From Brevibacillus fluminis (GTDB lineage: Bacteria > Bacillota > Bacilli > Brevibacillales > Brevibacillaceae): a DNA stretch of 64,000 nucleotides. Position numbers and translations under genes: made by a program. Of the stretch, positions 41,930 to 50,791 are shown one piece after another (the first letter of the stretch is position 1; every line of letters starts with the position of its first letter). Where the stretch lies: the NCBI RefSeq assembly GCF_003710825.1, contig NZ_RHHQ01000005.1, positions 146,696-210,695 of the forward strand, read 5' to 3'. The notes under the pieces are model-generated. The model saw nothing but the letters and a program-made list of their open reading frames with translations, was not told the DNA's origin and did not search any database.

Positions 41930-42931
41930 ATGCAGAAAGAAAACCTGCTGACTCAGTATCAGGAGATCTTGCAGGCGTACCTCCAGGAAGGCGGGGAAAA
42001 CCAGCTTTATCTCGGGCAGCAGCTGAGCAAATGGTTGCTCGCGGGAAATGTGCCGCCGGAAGAGGTCATTGAGCTTCATTTGGGGGCATTGTCAAAAAAG
42101 ACGGAGGTTTCTGAGGAGATTCGCGCGTCTTTTGAAATGCTGACGGAAATCATGATTGAGTACGGAAATGCGATACGGGAAAATCGAAGCTTGCGCTCGC
42201 GGCAAAAGCAGATGGAATCGGAATTCGAAATCGCCGTCGCGATGCAGCAGACGATGCTTCCTGATGAAGTGCCGGATTTCCCTGACCTCGATATCGGAGT
42301 TGTGCATGTTCCGGCTAATCAGGTAAGCGGAGATTATTATAATTTTGTGCAGCGCGAGGATCATGCGTTCAGCGTTGCGATTGCCGACATCGTCGGAAAA
42401 GGGATGCCTGCCGCCCTCTGTATGTCGATGATCAAATTTGCGATGGATTCGTTCGATGAATCCAGTGTCAAACCAGGGCGGATGCTCCATCATTTGAATC
42501 GGGTTGTCGAGCGGAATATTGATCCTAGCATGTTTGTCACTATGTTGTTCGGCAGATACGATACAATGCGCCACCGTTTTCGTTATGCGGTAGCGGGACA
42601 TGAGCCAGGTTTTTTGTTTTGTGCACGAGATGAGAAGTTCACCGATTTGGAAGGAAAAGGGTTGGTCCTGGGCATGCTGCCGGAAACCTGTTTCAGCGAA
42701 AAGGAAGTGGCGCTGGAAAGTGGGGACATGCTTATTTTGATGACAGACGGGGTTGTGGAACGGAAGATCGGGACACGCTATTTCCAGCGTGAGGATCTAC
42801 TCCCTTACCTACATGCTGAAATCGGTCTCTCCGCACAGGAGATGGCTGACCGAATTTATCGACGCTTGTTGCTCCTATCCAATTTCGAATTGCAGGATGA
42901 CTATACGATGATCATCATACATCGGCTTTAA
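41930..42931 (+). CDS. rsbU: RsbU phosphatase (PP2C-type) activating the sigma-B pathway
   Basis: The 333-residue protein has an N-terminal helical RsbT-binding domain (about residues 1-85), a short coiled linker and the PPM/SpoIIE domain. Its metal-binding aspartates are visible in QVSGDYYNF, AIADIVGKGMPAA and LMTDGVVE. It dephosphorylates RsbV-P. The intact N-terminal domain argues that RsbT still activates it. AGGAGGAGC precedes the ATG. Confidence 0.9.
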   Translation: MQKENLLTQYQEILQAYLQEGGENQLYLGQQLSKWLLAGNVPPEEVIELHLGALSKKTEVSEEIRASFEMLTEIMIEYGNAIRENRSLRSRQKQMESEFEIAVAMQQTMLPDEVPDFPDLDIGVVHVPANQVSGDYYNFVQREDHAFSVAIADIVGKGMPAALCMSMIKFAMDSFDESSVKPGRMLHHLNRVVERNIDPSMFVTMLFGRYDTMRHRFRYAVAGHEPGFLFCARDEKFTDLEGKGLVLGMLPETCFSEKEVALESGDMLILMTDGVVERKIGTRYFQREDLLPYLHAEIGLSAQEMADRIYRRLLLLSNFELQDDYTMIIIHRL

Positions 42932-42973
42932 AGCTGCATTGTGGTAATACGCTTGCTAAGAGGGGGGATAGAT

Positions 42974-43315
42974 ATGAATTTGATGATTCGGGAGCAGGAA
43001 ACCGAGCAAGGCGCAGTAATCTTGTTTTTGCAAGGAGAAGTGGATGCGTTTACAGCGCCGAGGGTAAGCGAGCGCTTGACGCCGATTATCCTAAGCAAAC
43101 GTTATGCATCTGTAACGATTGACTTGGCCGAGGTTACCTACATGGATAGCACCGGAATCGGTGTTTTGATCGGAGCGTTGAAGGCATCCAAACAAAGCGG
43201 CTGCAGCATGCTGGTGCGTCGGATTCCATCGCGGATCGATCGGCTGTTTCAGATTACCGGCTTGAAGGATATTCTTACCATAGTGCCGTCAGAAGGAGGA
43301 GAGGAAACGAAATGA
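42974..43315 (+). CDS. rsbV: Anti-anti-sigma factor RsbV
   Basis: The 113-residue STAS-domain protein has the regulated Ser59 in TYMDSTGIGVLI. Unphosphorylated RsbV binds RsbW and frees sigma-B. ATG 42974 is preceded by GGGGGG; the earlier in-frame ATG 42941 has no site. It overlaps rsbW by four bases. Confidence 0.93.
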   Translation: MNLMIREQETEQGAVILFLQGEVDAFTAPRVSERLTPIILSKRYASVTIDLAEVTYMDSTGIGVLIGALKASKQSGCSMLVRRIPSRIDRLFQITGLKDILTIVPSEGGEETK

Positions 43316-43797
43316 ACATAAACGGTTCTGCCGATGTGATCGATTTAACGATTCCTGCCAGATTGGAGTACATAGGGGTCGCTCGTTTACTTGTATCAGG
43401 TGTTGCCAATCGCGCTGGCCTCACCTATGACGACATTGAGGATGTCAAACTGGCGGTCGCCGAGGCGTGCACGAATGCCGTCCAGCATGCCTATCTGGAA
43501 CAGGAAGGCAGCATTCGCATCCAATGTCAGCTGTTTTGTGACCGTTTGCTGATCCAAGTCGCAGATGATGGGGTCAGCTTTGATATGGAGCGGGAAAAAA
43601 TGAAAATGGGGCCGATTGATCGGGAGGCGAGTATCGAAACGATAACGGAAGGAGGGCTTGGGCTCTTTCTCATCCATTCTTTGATGGATGAAGTTGACGT
43701 GCGGAATGATCAAGGCATTGTGGTATCGATGGTGAAGTATGTGCAGCGAGACGGGGTGGCAGAAGATGTCGATGCATTCACAAGGACAGAGATTTAG
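43312..43797 (+). CDS. rsbW: Anti-sigma-B factor and RsbV kinase RsbW
   Basis: The 161-residue GHKL-type protein has the N box VKLAVAEACTNAVQHAY, IQVADDGVSFD (G1) and TEGGLGLFLIHSLMDEV (G2). It holds sigma-B inactive and phosphorylates RsbV when ATP is plentiful. Its end overlaps the start of sigB by 32 bases. Confidence 0.94.
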   Translation: MNINGSADVIDLTIPARLEYIGVARLLVSGVANRAGLTYDDIEDVKLAVAEACTNAVQHAYLEQEGSIRIQCQLFCDRLLIQVADDGVSFDMEREKMKMGPIDREASIETITEGGLGLFLIHSLMDEVDVRNDQGIVVSMVKYVQRDGVAEDVDAFTRTEI

Positions 43798-44557
43798 CCG
43801 CGATGAAATATTCCGCTTGATCAAGAAATTCCAATGCGAGCCTACTGATGATGTTCAGAATAGCCTGGTAATTCAGTTTGGTGAAATGGTTCAGTCGCTT
43901 GCGAGTCGCTTTGCCAAAGGGAGAGAATCGGTGGAGGATCTCAGCCAGGTAGGGATGATCGGGCTGTTGGCAGCGCTAAGGCGATACGATGAATCGTACG
44001 GCCGTAATTTTGAAAGCTTTGCCGTGCCGACGATTGTCGGTGAAATCAAGCGATACATACGTGACAAGACATGGAGCGTTCATGTTCCTCGCAGAATCAA
44101 GGAGCTCAGCCCCCGCATCAAGAAAGCGGTGGATGCCCTGACGATCGAGCTGCAACGATCTCCGCAAATCAGTGACATCGCCAACTATTTGCAAGTGAGC
44201 GAGGAAGATGTGCTGGAAGCGATGGAGATGGGTCGAAGCTATCAGGCGCTTTCCATGGATAATGAAATTGATGCGGACCAGGAAGGCAGCTCGATGACGT
44301 TGCTCGATTTGGTGGGCAAGCCGGACGAAGGCTATCAGCGAGTAGAAAGGGAGCTCATGCTGAAAAAAGTGCTGCATGTGCTCAATGAAAGAGAAAAGGA
44401 AATCATTCAGCTCACCTTCTATCAAAACCTGAGCCAAAAACAGGCGGGTGATCTGCTTGGCATTTCGCAAATGCATGTGTCGCGCTTGCAACGGCGTGCT
44501 TTGATGAAGCTGCGTGAAGCGATGCGTATCGATAGCGGTGATCTCGTGGAACGATAA
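43766..44557 (+). CDS. sigB: General stress sigma factor SigB
   Basis: The 263-residue SigB/SigF/SigG-type sigma-70 factor has region 2 (EDLSQVGMIGLLAALRRYD, FAVPTIVGEIKRYIRDKTWSVHVPRRIKEL in outline), region 3 and region 4 (LTFYQNLSQKQAGDLLGISQMHVSRLQRRAL in outline). Operon context with rsbVW marks it as SigB rather than SigF, although rsbVW and spoIIAB are homologous. The start at ATG 43766 gives the usual length. A terminator follows, so no rsbX is in the operon. Confidence 0.92.
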   Translation: MSMHSQGQRFSRDEIFRLIKKFQCEPTDDVQNSLVIQFGEMVQSLASRFAKGRESVEDLSQVGMIGLLAALRRYDESYGRNFESFAVPTIVGEIKRYIRDKTWSVHVPRRIKELSPRIKKAVDALTIELQRSPQISDIANYLQVSEEDVLEAMEMGRSYQALSMDNEIDADQEGSSMTLLDLVGKPDEGYQRVERELMLKKVLHVLNEREKEIIQLTFYQNLSQKQAGDLLGISQMHVSRLQRRALMKLREAMRIDSGDLVER

Positions 44558-44566
44558 CGAAAAGTC

Positions 44567-44602
44567 AACTCGAATGAGAGGAGCTCATGTCGAGTTTTTT
44601 GT
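44567..44602 (+). terminator. Terminator of the rsb-sigB operon
   Basis: AACTCGA pairs with TCGAGTT and inner ATGAG with CTCAT, followed by TTTT-G-TTTT. Confidence 0.8.
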
Positions 44603-44674
44603 TTTACCGACGCGTCGAAATGCGTTTGTGGTACAATATTACAGCTAATAAACTTACGGGAGGCAATGTGGCTG

Positions 44675-46831
44675 ATGGAAATGAGCTTGATGATACATAC
44701 GATTGCAAATGAGCTGCAAATCAAGCAAGGTCAAGTGGAGCAGACGATCGGATTGCTGGATGAGGGCAATACCGTTCCATTCATCGCACGCTACCGCAAG
44801 GAAATGACCGGACAGCTAGATGAGACGCAGATACGCGACATCGAAGAGCGCCTGCGCTACTTACGCAACCTCAGCGTGCGCAAGGAAGAGGTGCTGCGCC
44901 TAATCGAGGAGCAAGGTAAGCTGACGGACGAGCTGCGCGCCGCGATCACCCAATCGGCAAAGTTACAGGAGGTTGAGGATCTGTACCGCCCCTACCGACA
45001 AAAACGCCGCACGCGGGCGACTGTCGCCAAGGAAAAGGGGTTGGAGCCACTGGCCAACTATTTGATGAGCCTGCCGCGTGATGGTGATCTGTTGACTGAA
45101 GCTGCGCGTTACATCAATCCGGAAAAAGAAGTCGAAACGGCCGAACAAGCCATCAACGGAGCGTGTGACATCATCGCCGAACAAATTTCCGACGATGCCG
45201 ACATCCGCAAATGGATTCGGGAAACAACCTATCAAAAAGGCGTCCTCACCACCGAGCAAAAGGAAGCGGAGGAGGATGGCAAAAACGTCTACCAAATGTA
45301 TTACGCTTATACCGAGCCGGTAAAAAAAGTTGTGCCACACCGCGTTTTGGCGATCAATCGTGGTGAAAATGAAGGGATTCTCAAAGTGACAATCGATGCT
45401 CCTGTAGAGGAGATCCGGAGCTTCATCCAGCGCAGGCTAATCAAAAAGCCGACAGTGGCTAAAGAACTGCTGGAGTCTACCATCGATGATGCGTACAAGC
45501 GCCTGATCGCCCCATCCATCGAAAGGGAAGTGCGTGCCCAGCTTTCGGAAGCTGGAGAGGAGAGAGCCATTCATATTTTTGCGGAAAATCTGCGCAACTT
45601 GCTGCTGCAGCCGCCTGTGAAAGGAAAGGTCGTGCTCGGCGTTGACCCTGCGTACCGGACAGGCTGCAAGCTCGCGGTCGTGGATGACACGGGGAAATTG
45701 CTGGAGGTTGCCGTCGTCTATCCGACTCCACCGATGAACAAGGTGGAAGAGGCGCGGAAGAAAGTAAAAGCGCTGATCGACAAGTATAGCGTCGAGCTGG
45801 TCACGGTCGGAAACGGCACGGCATCTCGGGAAACCGAGCAGTTCATCGCCGATACGTTGAAGGAAATCGACCGCAAGATTTTTTATATCATCGTCAACGA
45901 AGCCGGCGCATCGGTTTACTCCGCCTCGCCGCTGGCAAAGGAAGAGTTTCCTGAGCTGGACGTGGCTGAGCGGAGTGCCGTCTCGATTGCCCGTCGCATT
46001 CAAGACCCTCTCGCGGAGTTGGTGAAGATCGATCCGAAATCGGTCGGGGTGGGGCAATACCAGCATGACGTCTCGCAATCCCGCTTGGCCGAGAGCTTGC
46101 AATTTGTCGTAGAATCGGCGGTAAACCATGTCGGCGTTGATGTGAACACCGCTTCTCCCTCGCTGTTGCAGTACGTGTCCGGCGTCAGCAAACAGGTGGC
46201 CAGCAATATCGTTAAGTTTCGTGAAGAAAACGGACGGATCAATCAGCGCGCCCAGCTGAAAAAAGTGCCGCGACTCGGAGCCAAAACGTTCGAGCAGTGC
46301 ATCGGCTTTTTACGCGTGATGGATGGCGCGAATCCGCTGGACAAAACGCCAATCCACCCGGAATCGTATGATGCCACGTATCAACTGCTTAAGGCGCTCG
46401 GCATCGAACCTGAGCAGCTGGGAAGCGACGAGTGCCGTGAGCGTTTGCTTGGCGTCGACCTCAAACGCATGGCCGAGCAGCTAGCAATCGGTGAGCCGAC
46501 GCTGAAAGATATCGTGGACAGCCTGCTTCGCCCGGGTCGTGACCCGCGCGATGAGCTGCCTAAACCTCTTTTGCACCAGGATGTTTTGAAGCTGACTGAT
46601 TTGGTCAAAGGCATGAAGCTGCAGGGTACCGTACGCAATGTGGTCGATTTCGGCGCATTTATCGACATCGGTCTAAAAAACGACGGGCTCGCCCATATTT
46701 CGCAGCTGAAAAAAGGATTTGTCAAACATCCACTGGATGTGGTGGCGGTTGGGGATATTGTCGATGTGTGGGTGTTGGACATTGACGAAAAACGACAGCG
46801 TGTCGGATTGACGCTGATCGGACCAGCGTAA
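44675..46831 (+). CDS. tex: Tex-family RNA-binding protein
   Basis: The 718-residue Tex protein has an N-terminal helical domain (EGNTVPFIARYRKEMTGQLDE), a YqgF-like domain near 320-460 (VLGVDPAYRTGCKLAVVD, TVGNGTASRETE), HhH motifs (VNTASPSLLQYVSGV) and a C-terminal S1 domain (GTVRNVVDFGAFIDIGLKNDGLAHIS in outline). It binds nucleic acids and affects transcription. ATG 44675 fits the GGGAGG spacing; ATG 44666 is too close. B. subtilis has tex (ydcI) at this place too. Confidence 0.92.
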   Translation: MEMSLMIHTIANELQIKQGQVEQTIGLLDEGNTVPFIARYRKEMTGQLDETQIRDIEERLRYLRNLSVRKEEVLRLIEEQGKLTDELRAAITQSAKLQEVEDLYRPYRQKRRTRATVAKEKGLEPLANYLMSLPRDGDLLTEAARYINPEKEVETAEQAINGACDIIAEQISDDADIRKWIRETTYQKGVLTTEQKEAEEDGKNVYQMYYAYTEPVKKVVPHRVLAINRGENEGILKVTIDAPVEEIRSFIQRRLIKKPTVAKELLESTIDDAYKRLIAPSIEREVRAQLSEAGEERAIHIFAENLRNLLLQPPVKGKVVLGVDPAYRTGCKLAVVDDTGKLLEVAVVYPTPPMNKVEEARKKVKALIDKYSVELVTVGNGTASRETEQFIADTLKEIDRKIFYIIVNEAGASVYSASPLAKEEFPELDVAERSAVSIARRIQDPLAELVKIDPKSVGVGQYQHDVSQSRLAESLQFVVESAVNHVGVDVNTASPSLLQYVSGVSKQVASNIVKFREENGRINQRAQLKKVPRLGAKTFEQCIGFLRVMDGANPLDKTPIHPESYDATYQLLKALGIEPEQLGSDECRERLLGVDLKRMAEQLAIGEPTLKDIVDSLLRPGRDPRDELPKPLLHQDVLKLTDLVKGMKLQGTVRNVVDFGAFIDIGLKNDGLAHISQLKKGFVKHPLDVVAVGDIVDVWVLDIDEKRQRVGLTLIGPA

Positions 46832-46871
46832 GCAGCAAACGCGGTTTTTCCATGCAATGAAAATGAACATG

Positions 46872-46915
46872 AAAAAGCGACCGTCCTATTGCTGAGAACG
46901 GTCGCCGTGTTTTTC
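46872..46915. terminator. Terminator shared by tex and cmpA
   Basis: GCGACCGT and ACGGTCGC form an 8-bp perfect stem between A-rich and T-rich flanks, which suits both directions. It contains the last codons of cmpA. Confidence 0.7.
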
Positions 46916-47011
46916 AAGATACAGGAACCAACAACTGTTTAATAAACGGATTTGCCTCACGTCTTTCCCGAAAAAGGCCCGTTGCAGTTGCCTACGCATC
47001 CATTGTGGCAT
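46886..47011 (-). CDS. cmpA: Cortex morphogenetic protein CmpA
   Basis: This gene encodes 41 residues, starting MPQWMRRQLQRAFFGKD and containing IRLLNSCWFLYLEKH. It aligns along its length with B. subtilis CmpA as I remember it (MPNWLKKQMQKAFLEKD, IKLLNQCWYFYRKKH), a 37-residue spore peptide that acts with ClpXP on SpoIVA quality control. AGGAGGT lies seven bases before the ATG. It lies behind tex on the opposite strand. A 12-bp inverted repeat links the start codon with sequence 45 bases upstream. Confidence 0.88.
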   Translation of the reverse strand: MPQWMRRQLQRAFFGKDVRQIRLLNSCWFLYLEKHGDRSQQ

Positions 47012-47068
47012 GAAGGCACCTCCTGCTGTATCGTAAGCTACCAGCAGTGTATGCGAATGCCACAATGG
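47000..47068. repeat. 12-bp perfect inverted repeat at the cmpA start
   Basis: CCATTGTGGCAT (47000-47011) and ATGCCACAATGG (47057-47068) are exact complements; the first arm contains the cmpA start codon. Inside the 45-base loop CTGCTG and CAGCAG (47023-47028 and 47042-47047) can also pair, next to the ribosome-binding site. A CATACACT, matching a sigma-E -10, lies in the same region on the minus strand (47053-47046). Confidence 0.7.
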
Positions 47069-47084
47069 CGGTTACCCTGTCGTA

Positions 47085-47420
47085 CTATTCTTCTTCACGC
47101 AAAAACTCCAGTTGGGCTTGCAGGGCGCGGATCTCCGTCAACAGGGAGATGAGCGGGTAATTTTCTTCCTTGAGCTTGGCGAAGCGCTGCTCCAGATCAG
47201 TCACATATTCGAGACCTTCTTCGATGCGACAGGTGGGGGATACTACTTCCAGCTGGCTCATCTCGGCCAGAACGACAGGCAGAGCAGGGCGATCAGCGAT
47301 TGTCAGTTTGTCGACTTCTTTGTGCAACCGTTTCAACAAAGCGACCAATTGATACATGTATGATTCAGGCAGGGCGACAAAACGCAGCGTATCCTGTTCA
47401 TTCAGCAATAAATAGCGCAT
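47085..47420 (-). CDS. Hypothetical coiled-coil protein
   Basis: The 111-residue soluble helical protein has a heptad-rich C-terminal half ([32 protein letters not shown] in outline). No known domain is recognised. ATG 47420 is five bases after GGAGG. It lies 73 bases before cmpA on the same strand, so the two could share a transcript. Confidence 0.6.
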   Translation of the reverse strand: MRYLLLNEQDTLRFVALPESYMYQLVALLKRLHKEVDKLTIADRPALPVVLAEMSQLEVVSPTCRIEEGLEYVTDLEQRFAKLKEENYPLISLLTEIRALQAQLEFLREEE

Positions 47421-47519
47421 AAGGGCCTCCATTTTTTCGACAGTGATTCATCGACAAGTGTAGCGTATTCCCTAGCCGGAATTCAAGGGAAATTAAGAAA
47501 ATGCAGCAGGGGGGAGAAT

Positions 47520-47978
47520 GTGACCGATCAGGAGTTGCAACAGTTGACGCAGGAAATCTCGCTGCAGTTTTTTGGGGTGCCGTTCCGCCATCAGGCACGG
47601 TTCAACAGTCGGCTACGGACGACCGGAGGCAGGTATTTGCTCCGATCACACGATATCGAGCTCAATCCCAAGCATTTGGAAGAGCATGGGGAGGAGGAGC
47701 TGCTGGGCATTCTAAAGCATGAGCTGTGCCACTATCACCTTCATCTGCAGAAAAAAGGCTACAAGCACGCTGACCCGGAGTTCAAGGCATTGCTCCAGCG
47801 GGTGGGAGGCAGCAGGTATTGCCAGCACGTCGGAGGTAAGCCTGAAGCTCGACCGTTCCTTTATGAGCTGAAATGCAAGGACTGCGGGATGAGCTATAAG
47901 CGGAAGCGGAAAATGGACCCGGCGCGCTATGTATGCGGACGCTGCAAAGGAAAACTTACATTGTTGGAGCTGAAATAG
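47520..47978 (+). CDS. SprT-family zinc metalloprotease-like protein (YdcK-like)
   Basis: The 152-residue protein has a SprT domain with the zinc motif HELCHYHLH near residue 65. Its C-terminal zinc ribbon is [26 protein letters not shown] in outline. B. subtilis YdcK, also near tex and cmpA, has the same architecture. GTG 47520 follows GGGGGGAGAAT. The substrate is unknown. Confidence 0.9.
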   Translation: MTDQELQQLTQEISLQFFGVPFRHQARFNSRLRTTGGRYLLRSHDIELNPKHLEEHGEEELLGILKHELCHYHLHLQKKGYKHADPEFKALLQRVGGSRYCQHVGGKPEARPFLYELKCKDCGMSYKRKRKMDPARYVCGRCKGKLTLLELK

Positions 47979-48078
47979 CCAAAAAATGTTTTAGGGCGGT
48001 AAAGCGACGGGGTTCCTTGCGATAGGGGAACGGCACGGGTATAATGGTTGAAAACAAGGACAAAGTGAGGCGGTTACG

Positions 48079-49092
48079 GTGGCAAACGATGAATTCTCCT
48101 ACATCCGTCAGTGGACCGGACGATCTGCCGGTCAGGCAGGAGACGGTTTGGTGGTGGGGATCGGGGATGATGCTGCCGTTTTTTCCGTGTCTTCAGATAA
48201 AGAAGTGATTGCTTGCTGTGATGCGATGGTAGAGACGGTGCATTTTTTGCGGGAAACGATGCACCACACCGATGTCGGGTACAAATCGTTCATCAGCAAC
48301 ATCAGCGATATCGCAGCGATGGGCGGTGTTCCCCGTTTCGCAATGGTGACGATTGCCAAGCCCGCTGCCTGGACACCAGAGGAATGCAGCCAGATTTACG
48401 ACGGCATGTATGAGGCATGTAGGGAATATGGGGTTCGGATCATCGGCGGGGATACCGTTTCGGCTCCGGACGCCCTTCATTTGTCGGTGACGATGCTTGG
48501 CGAAGTGGAAAGAGGCATGGCGCTTCTGCGTTCGGCGGCAAAACCCGGCGACGCCGTGTTTGTGACGGGTACAGTGGGAGGAGCCGCTGCAGGATTGGAT
48601 CTGCTGTTCAAAGTAAAAGAACATGGCACGCCTATGCAGTACGATCCGTACTGGGAGCCGTTGGTCCGTCTGCATCAACGACCGAGCGCGCAGGTGATGG
48701 CTGGCAGGCTTTTGCAGCAGGCGTCGGGGATCGGCGCGCTGAACGATGTGAGCGACGGACTCGCTTCCGAGCTGTGGGAAATCGCGGAAGCAAGCGGTGT
48801 GGCCATCTCTGTGGAGCGGGACATGCTCCCGATTGCCGGACTTGTACGAGAGTATGCCGAGACGGTCGGCAAGGATGCGGTTGACTGGGCTTTATACGGG
48901 GGCGAGGACTACCAGCTGGTGGGGACTGTGCAGGGAACAAAGGCGGAGATTCTGGCGCAAATGTTCGCCCGGCAAGGATTGTCCTTTTCGCTCATCGGAA
49001 AAATAGAGGCGGGATCGCCGCAAGTGTTTTTGCAAGCACCGGATGGCAGCAGCAAGCGATTGAACAAAGACGGCTACAATCATTTTCGGTGA
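48079..49092 (+). CDS. thiL: Thiamine-monophosphate kinase
   Basis: This 337-residue PurM/ThiL-fold kinase makes thiamine diphosphate from thiamine phosphate. GIGDDAAVF is the N-terminal magnesium site. KSFISNISDIAAMGG, GGDTVSAPDALHLSVTMLGEV in outline, NDVSDGLASEL and YGGEDYQLVGTV follow in ThiL order. The start is GTG after AGTGAGG. It opens the run thiL-tsaE-tsaB-rimI-tsaD, common in Bacillales. Confidence 0.93.
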   Translation: MANDEFSYIRQWTGRSAGQAGDGLVVGIGDDAAVFSVSSDKEVIACCDAMVETVHFLRETMHHTDVGYKSFISNISDIAAMGGVPRFAMVTIAKPAAWTPEECSQIYDGMYEACREYGVRIIGGDTVSAPDALHLSVTMLGEVERGMALLRSAAKPGDAVFVTGTVGGAAAGLDLLFKVKEHGTPMQYDPYWEPLVRLHQRPSAQVMAGRLLQQASGIGALNDVSDGLASELWEIAEASGVAISVERDMLPIAGLVREYAETVGKDAVDWALYGGEDYQLVGTVQGTKAEILAQMFARQGLSFSLIGKIEAGSPQVFLQAPDGSSKRLNKDGYNHFR

Positions 49093-49124
49093 AAGGCCGC
49101 GGGGAACCGGCAAGGAGGGTGCGA

Positions 49125-49613
49125 ATGGAAAAGACGTACAAATGGCGGCTGGACAATGCGGGAAAGACGCGTGATTTCGCGGCAGCGCTTGCCGCGATGC
49201 TTGCGCCAGGCGATTTTTTGTCGTTGGAAGGCGATTTGGGCGCTGGCAAAACAACTTTTACCCAAGGACTTGCCCAAGGGTTGGGGATCAAAGGCGCAGT
49301 CAATAGTCCGACCTTCACGATCATGAAAGAGTACGCTGGCCGGCTGCCACTCTACCATTTTGATGTGTACCGCGTGGGCGAGGACATCGAGTCGGTTGGC
49401 GCGGATGAATACTTTTATGGCGACGGTGTTTGCGTGGTGGAATGGGCCTCGCTGATCGAAGCGTGGTTGCCTCAGGACCGCCTGACGATCATGCTTGGCA
49501 GAGGCGATGAAAATGATGTTCGGTTCATAGCGCTGTCCCCGCAAGGGAAGCGCTATGTCGAATTGTGCGAGGAGTTTGAGCGTAATGCGGGTTTTGGCGA
49601 TCGACACGTCTAA
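49125..49613 (+). CDS. tsaE: tRNA t6A biosynthesis ATPase TsaE
   Basis: The 162-residue P-loop ATPase has LEGDLGAGKTTFTQGLAQGLG (Walker A). NSPTFTIMKEYAGRLPLYHFDVYR is the switch region in outline, and VCVVEWASLIEAWLPQD the C-terminal motif. It cycles the TsaBD complex during N6-threonylcarbamoyladenosine synthesis. ATG 49125 follows AAGGAGGGT. Its end overlaps tsaB by 29 bases. Confidence 0.93.
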   Translation: MEKTYKWRLDNAGKTRDFAAALAAMLAPGDFLSLEGDLGAGKTTFTQGLAQGLGIKGAVNSPTFTIMKEYAGRLPLYHFDVYRVGEDIESVGADEYFYGDGVCVVEWASLIEAWLPQDRLTIMLGRGDENDVRFIALSPQGKRYVELCEEFERNAGFGDRHV

Positions 49614-50292
49614 TTTGGTATTAAGTGTGGCAATTGTCGAAGAAGCGCGCGTTTTGGGCGAGCTGACAACCAATTTAAACAAAAACCACTCAGTGACGCT
49701 TATGGATAGCGTTTCTTATTTGATGGGGCAATTGGGGATCAAGCCAAAAGATCTTTCTGGCATTGCGGTTGCCAAAGGACCTGGTTCTTACACCGGTGTG
49801 CGCATCGGAGTGGCGACGGCCAAAAGCATGGCTTGGTCTCTGGGGATTCCGGTCATCGGGATTTCTAGCCTGCAGACGCTGGCTTGCAATGCAGCTGGGT
49901 TTGAAGGAGGCATTGTGCCGCTGTTTGACGCCCGGCGCGGCCAGGTTTATTCCGGCTTGTTCCGGACCGGTCAGCGCGCCTCAGTGGAGATGGAGCTCAC
50001 GGAGCGGATCATTTTGCTGAAAGAGTGGCTCCCGATCGTTTCACAGCAAGTTGGGGAAAAGCCGCTGCTATTTCTCGGCGACGATACGGCGATGCATCGG
50101 GAGACGATTGTGGAGATCGTGGGCAGTCAGGCGCAATTTGCTTCTGCAGCCGACAATTTGCCGAGGGCTTCGCACATCGGTATGGTAGCGTTGCCGCTGT
50201 TGGCTGACGCGGGATCGCCGCATGAGCTGATGCCGGAATATTTGCAGGTGGCTGAGGCGGAAGCCAAGTGGCTTGCGGCGAATAAACAATAA
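49585..50292 (+). CDS. tsaB: tRNA t6A biosynthesis protein TsaB
   Basis: The 235-residue ASKHA-fold protein has LAIDTSNLVLSVAI, NHSVTLMDSVSYLM, KGPGSYTGVRIGVATAKSMAW in outline and PLFDARRGQVYSGLF. It is a non-catalytic partner of TsaD. ATG 49585 has GAGGAG upstream inside tsaE; the overlap suggests coupling. Confidence 0.93.
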   Translation: MRVLAIDTSNLVLSVAIVEEARVLGELTTNLNKNHSVTLMDSVSYLMGQLGIKPKDLSGIAVAKGPGSYTGVRIGVATAKSMAWSLGIPVIGISSLQTLACNAAGFEGGIVPLFDARRGQVYSGLFRTGQRASVEMELTERIILLKEWLPIVSQQVGEKPLLFLGDDTAMHRETIVEIVGSQAQFASAADNLPRASHIGMVALPLLADAGSPHELMPEYLQVAEAEAKWLAANKQ

Positions 50293-50317
50293 AACATTCA
50301 TAAAAAGAGGGAATCTC

Positions 50318-50791
50318 ATGGCGGAAAAGGATTGGCTCACTTTTCGCTTCATGACGTTGGATGACGTTGAAGCAGTAGGGGAGCTGGAAAGGTTGGCATT
50401 TCCGCTGCCTTGGCCAGTCGATGCGTTTGTCAATGAACTGACGATCAATCAAAATGCGAAATATTTGCTGGCCATCGCAGATGAGAAAGTGGTGGCATAC
50501 TGCGGCGTCTGGGTGATCCTCGACGAGGCGCATATTACCAACATCGCGGTCCATCCGGATTACCGTGGGCGCAAGATCGGCGAGCGGCTCATGCGTCAGA
50601 TGATGGGACTGGCCCGTCTGTTCGGCGCGGAACGGATGACGCTGGAGGTGCGTCCGTCCAATACGACGGCGCGCAATCTGTACGGCAAACTCGGCTTCAT
50701 CGCTGCCGGGGTAAGAAAAGGCTATTATTCCGATAATAATGAAGATGCCATTATCATGTGGGTGGAATTGAATGAAGATGAACAGGAATGA
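50318..50791 (+). CDS. rimI: Ribosomal protein S18 alanine N-acetyltransferase RimI
   Basis: The 157-residue GNAT acetyltransferase has the acetyl-CoA motif [15 protein letters not shown] and [13 protein letters not shown], typical of RimI. Position between tsaB and tsaD is the usual one. GAGGGAATCTC precedes ATG 50318. It overlaps tsaD by 20 bases. Confidence 0.92.
   Translation: MAEKDWLTFRFMTLDDVEAVGELERLAFPLPWPVDAFVNELTINQNAKYLLAIADEKVVAYCGVWVILDEAHITNIAVHPDYRGRKIGERLMRQMMGLARLFGAERMTLEVRPSNTTARNLYGKLGFIAAGVRKGYYSDNNEDAIIMWVELNEDEQE

Noticed and set aside
42880..42973. Sigma-B autoregulatory promoter before rsbV
   Set aside because: CTTTAA and GGTAAT are present, but the spacer is only 11 bases, short of the 12-15 required.
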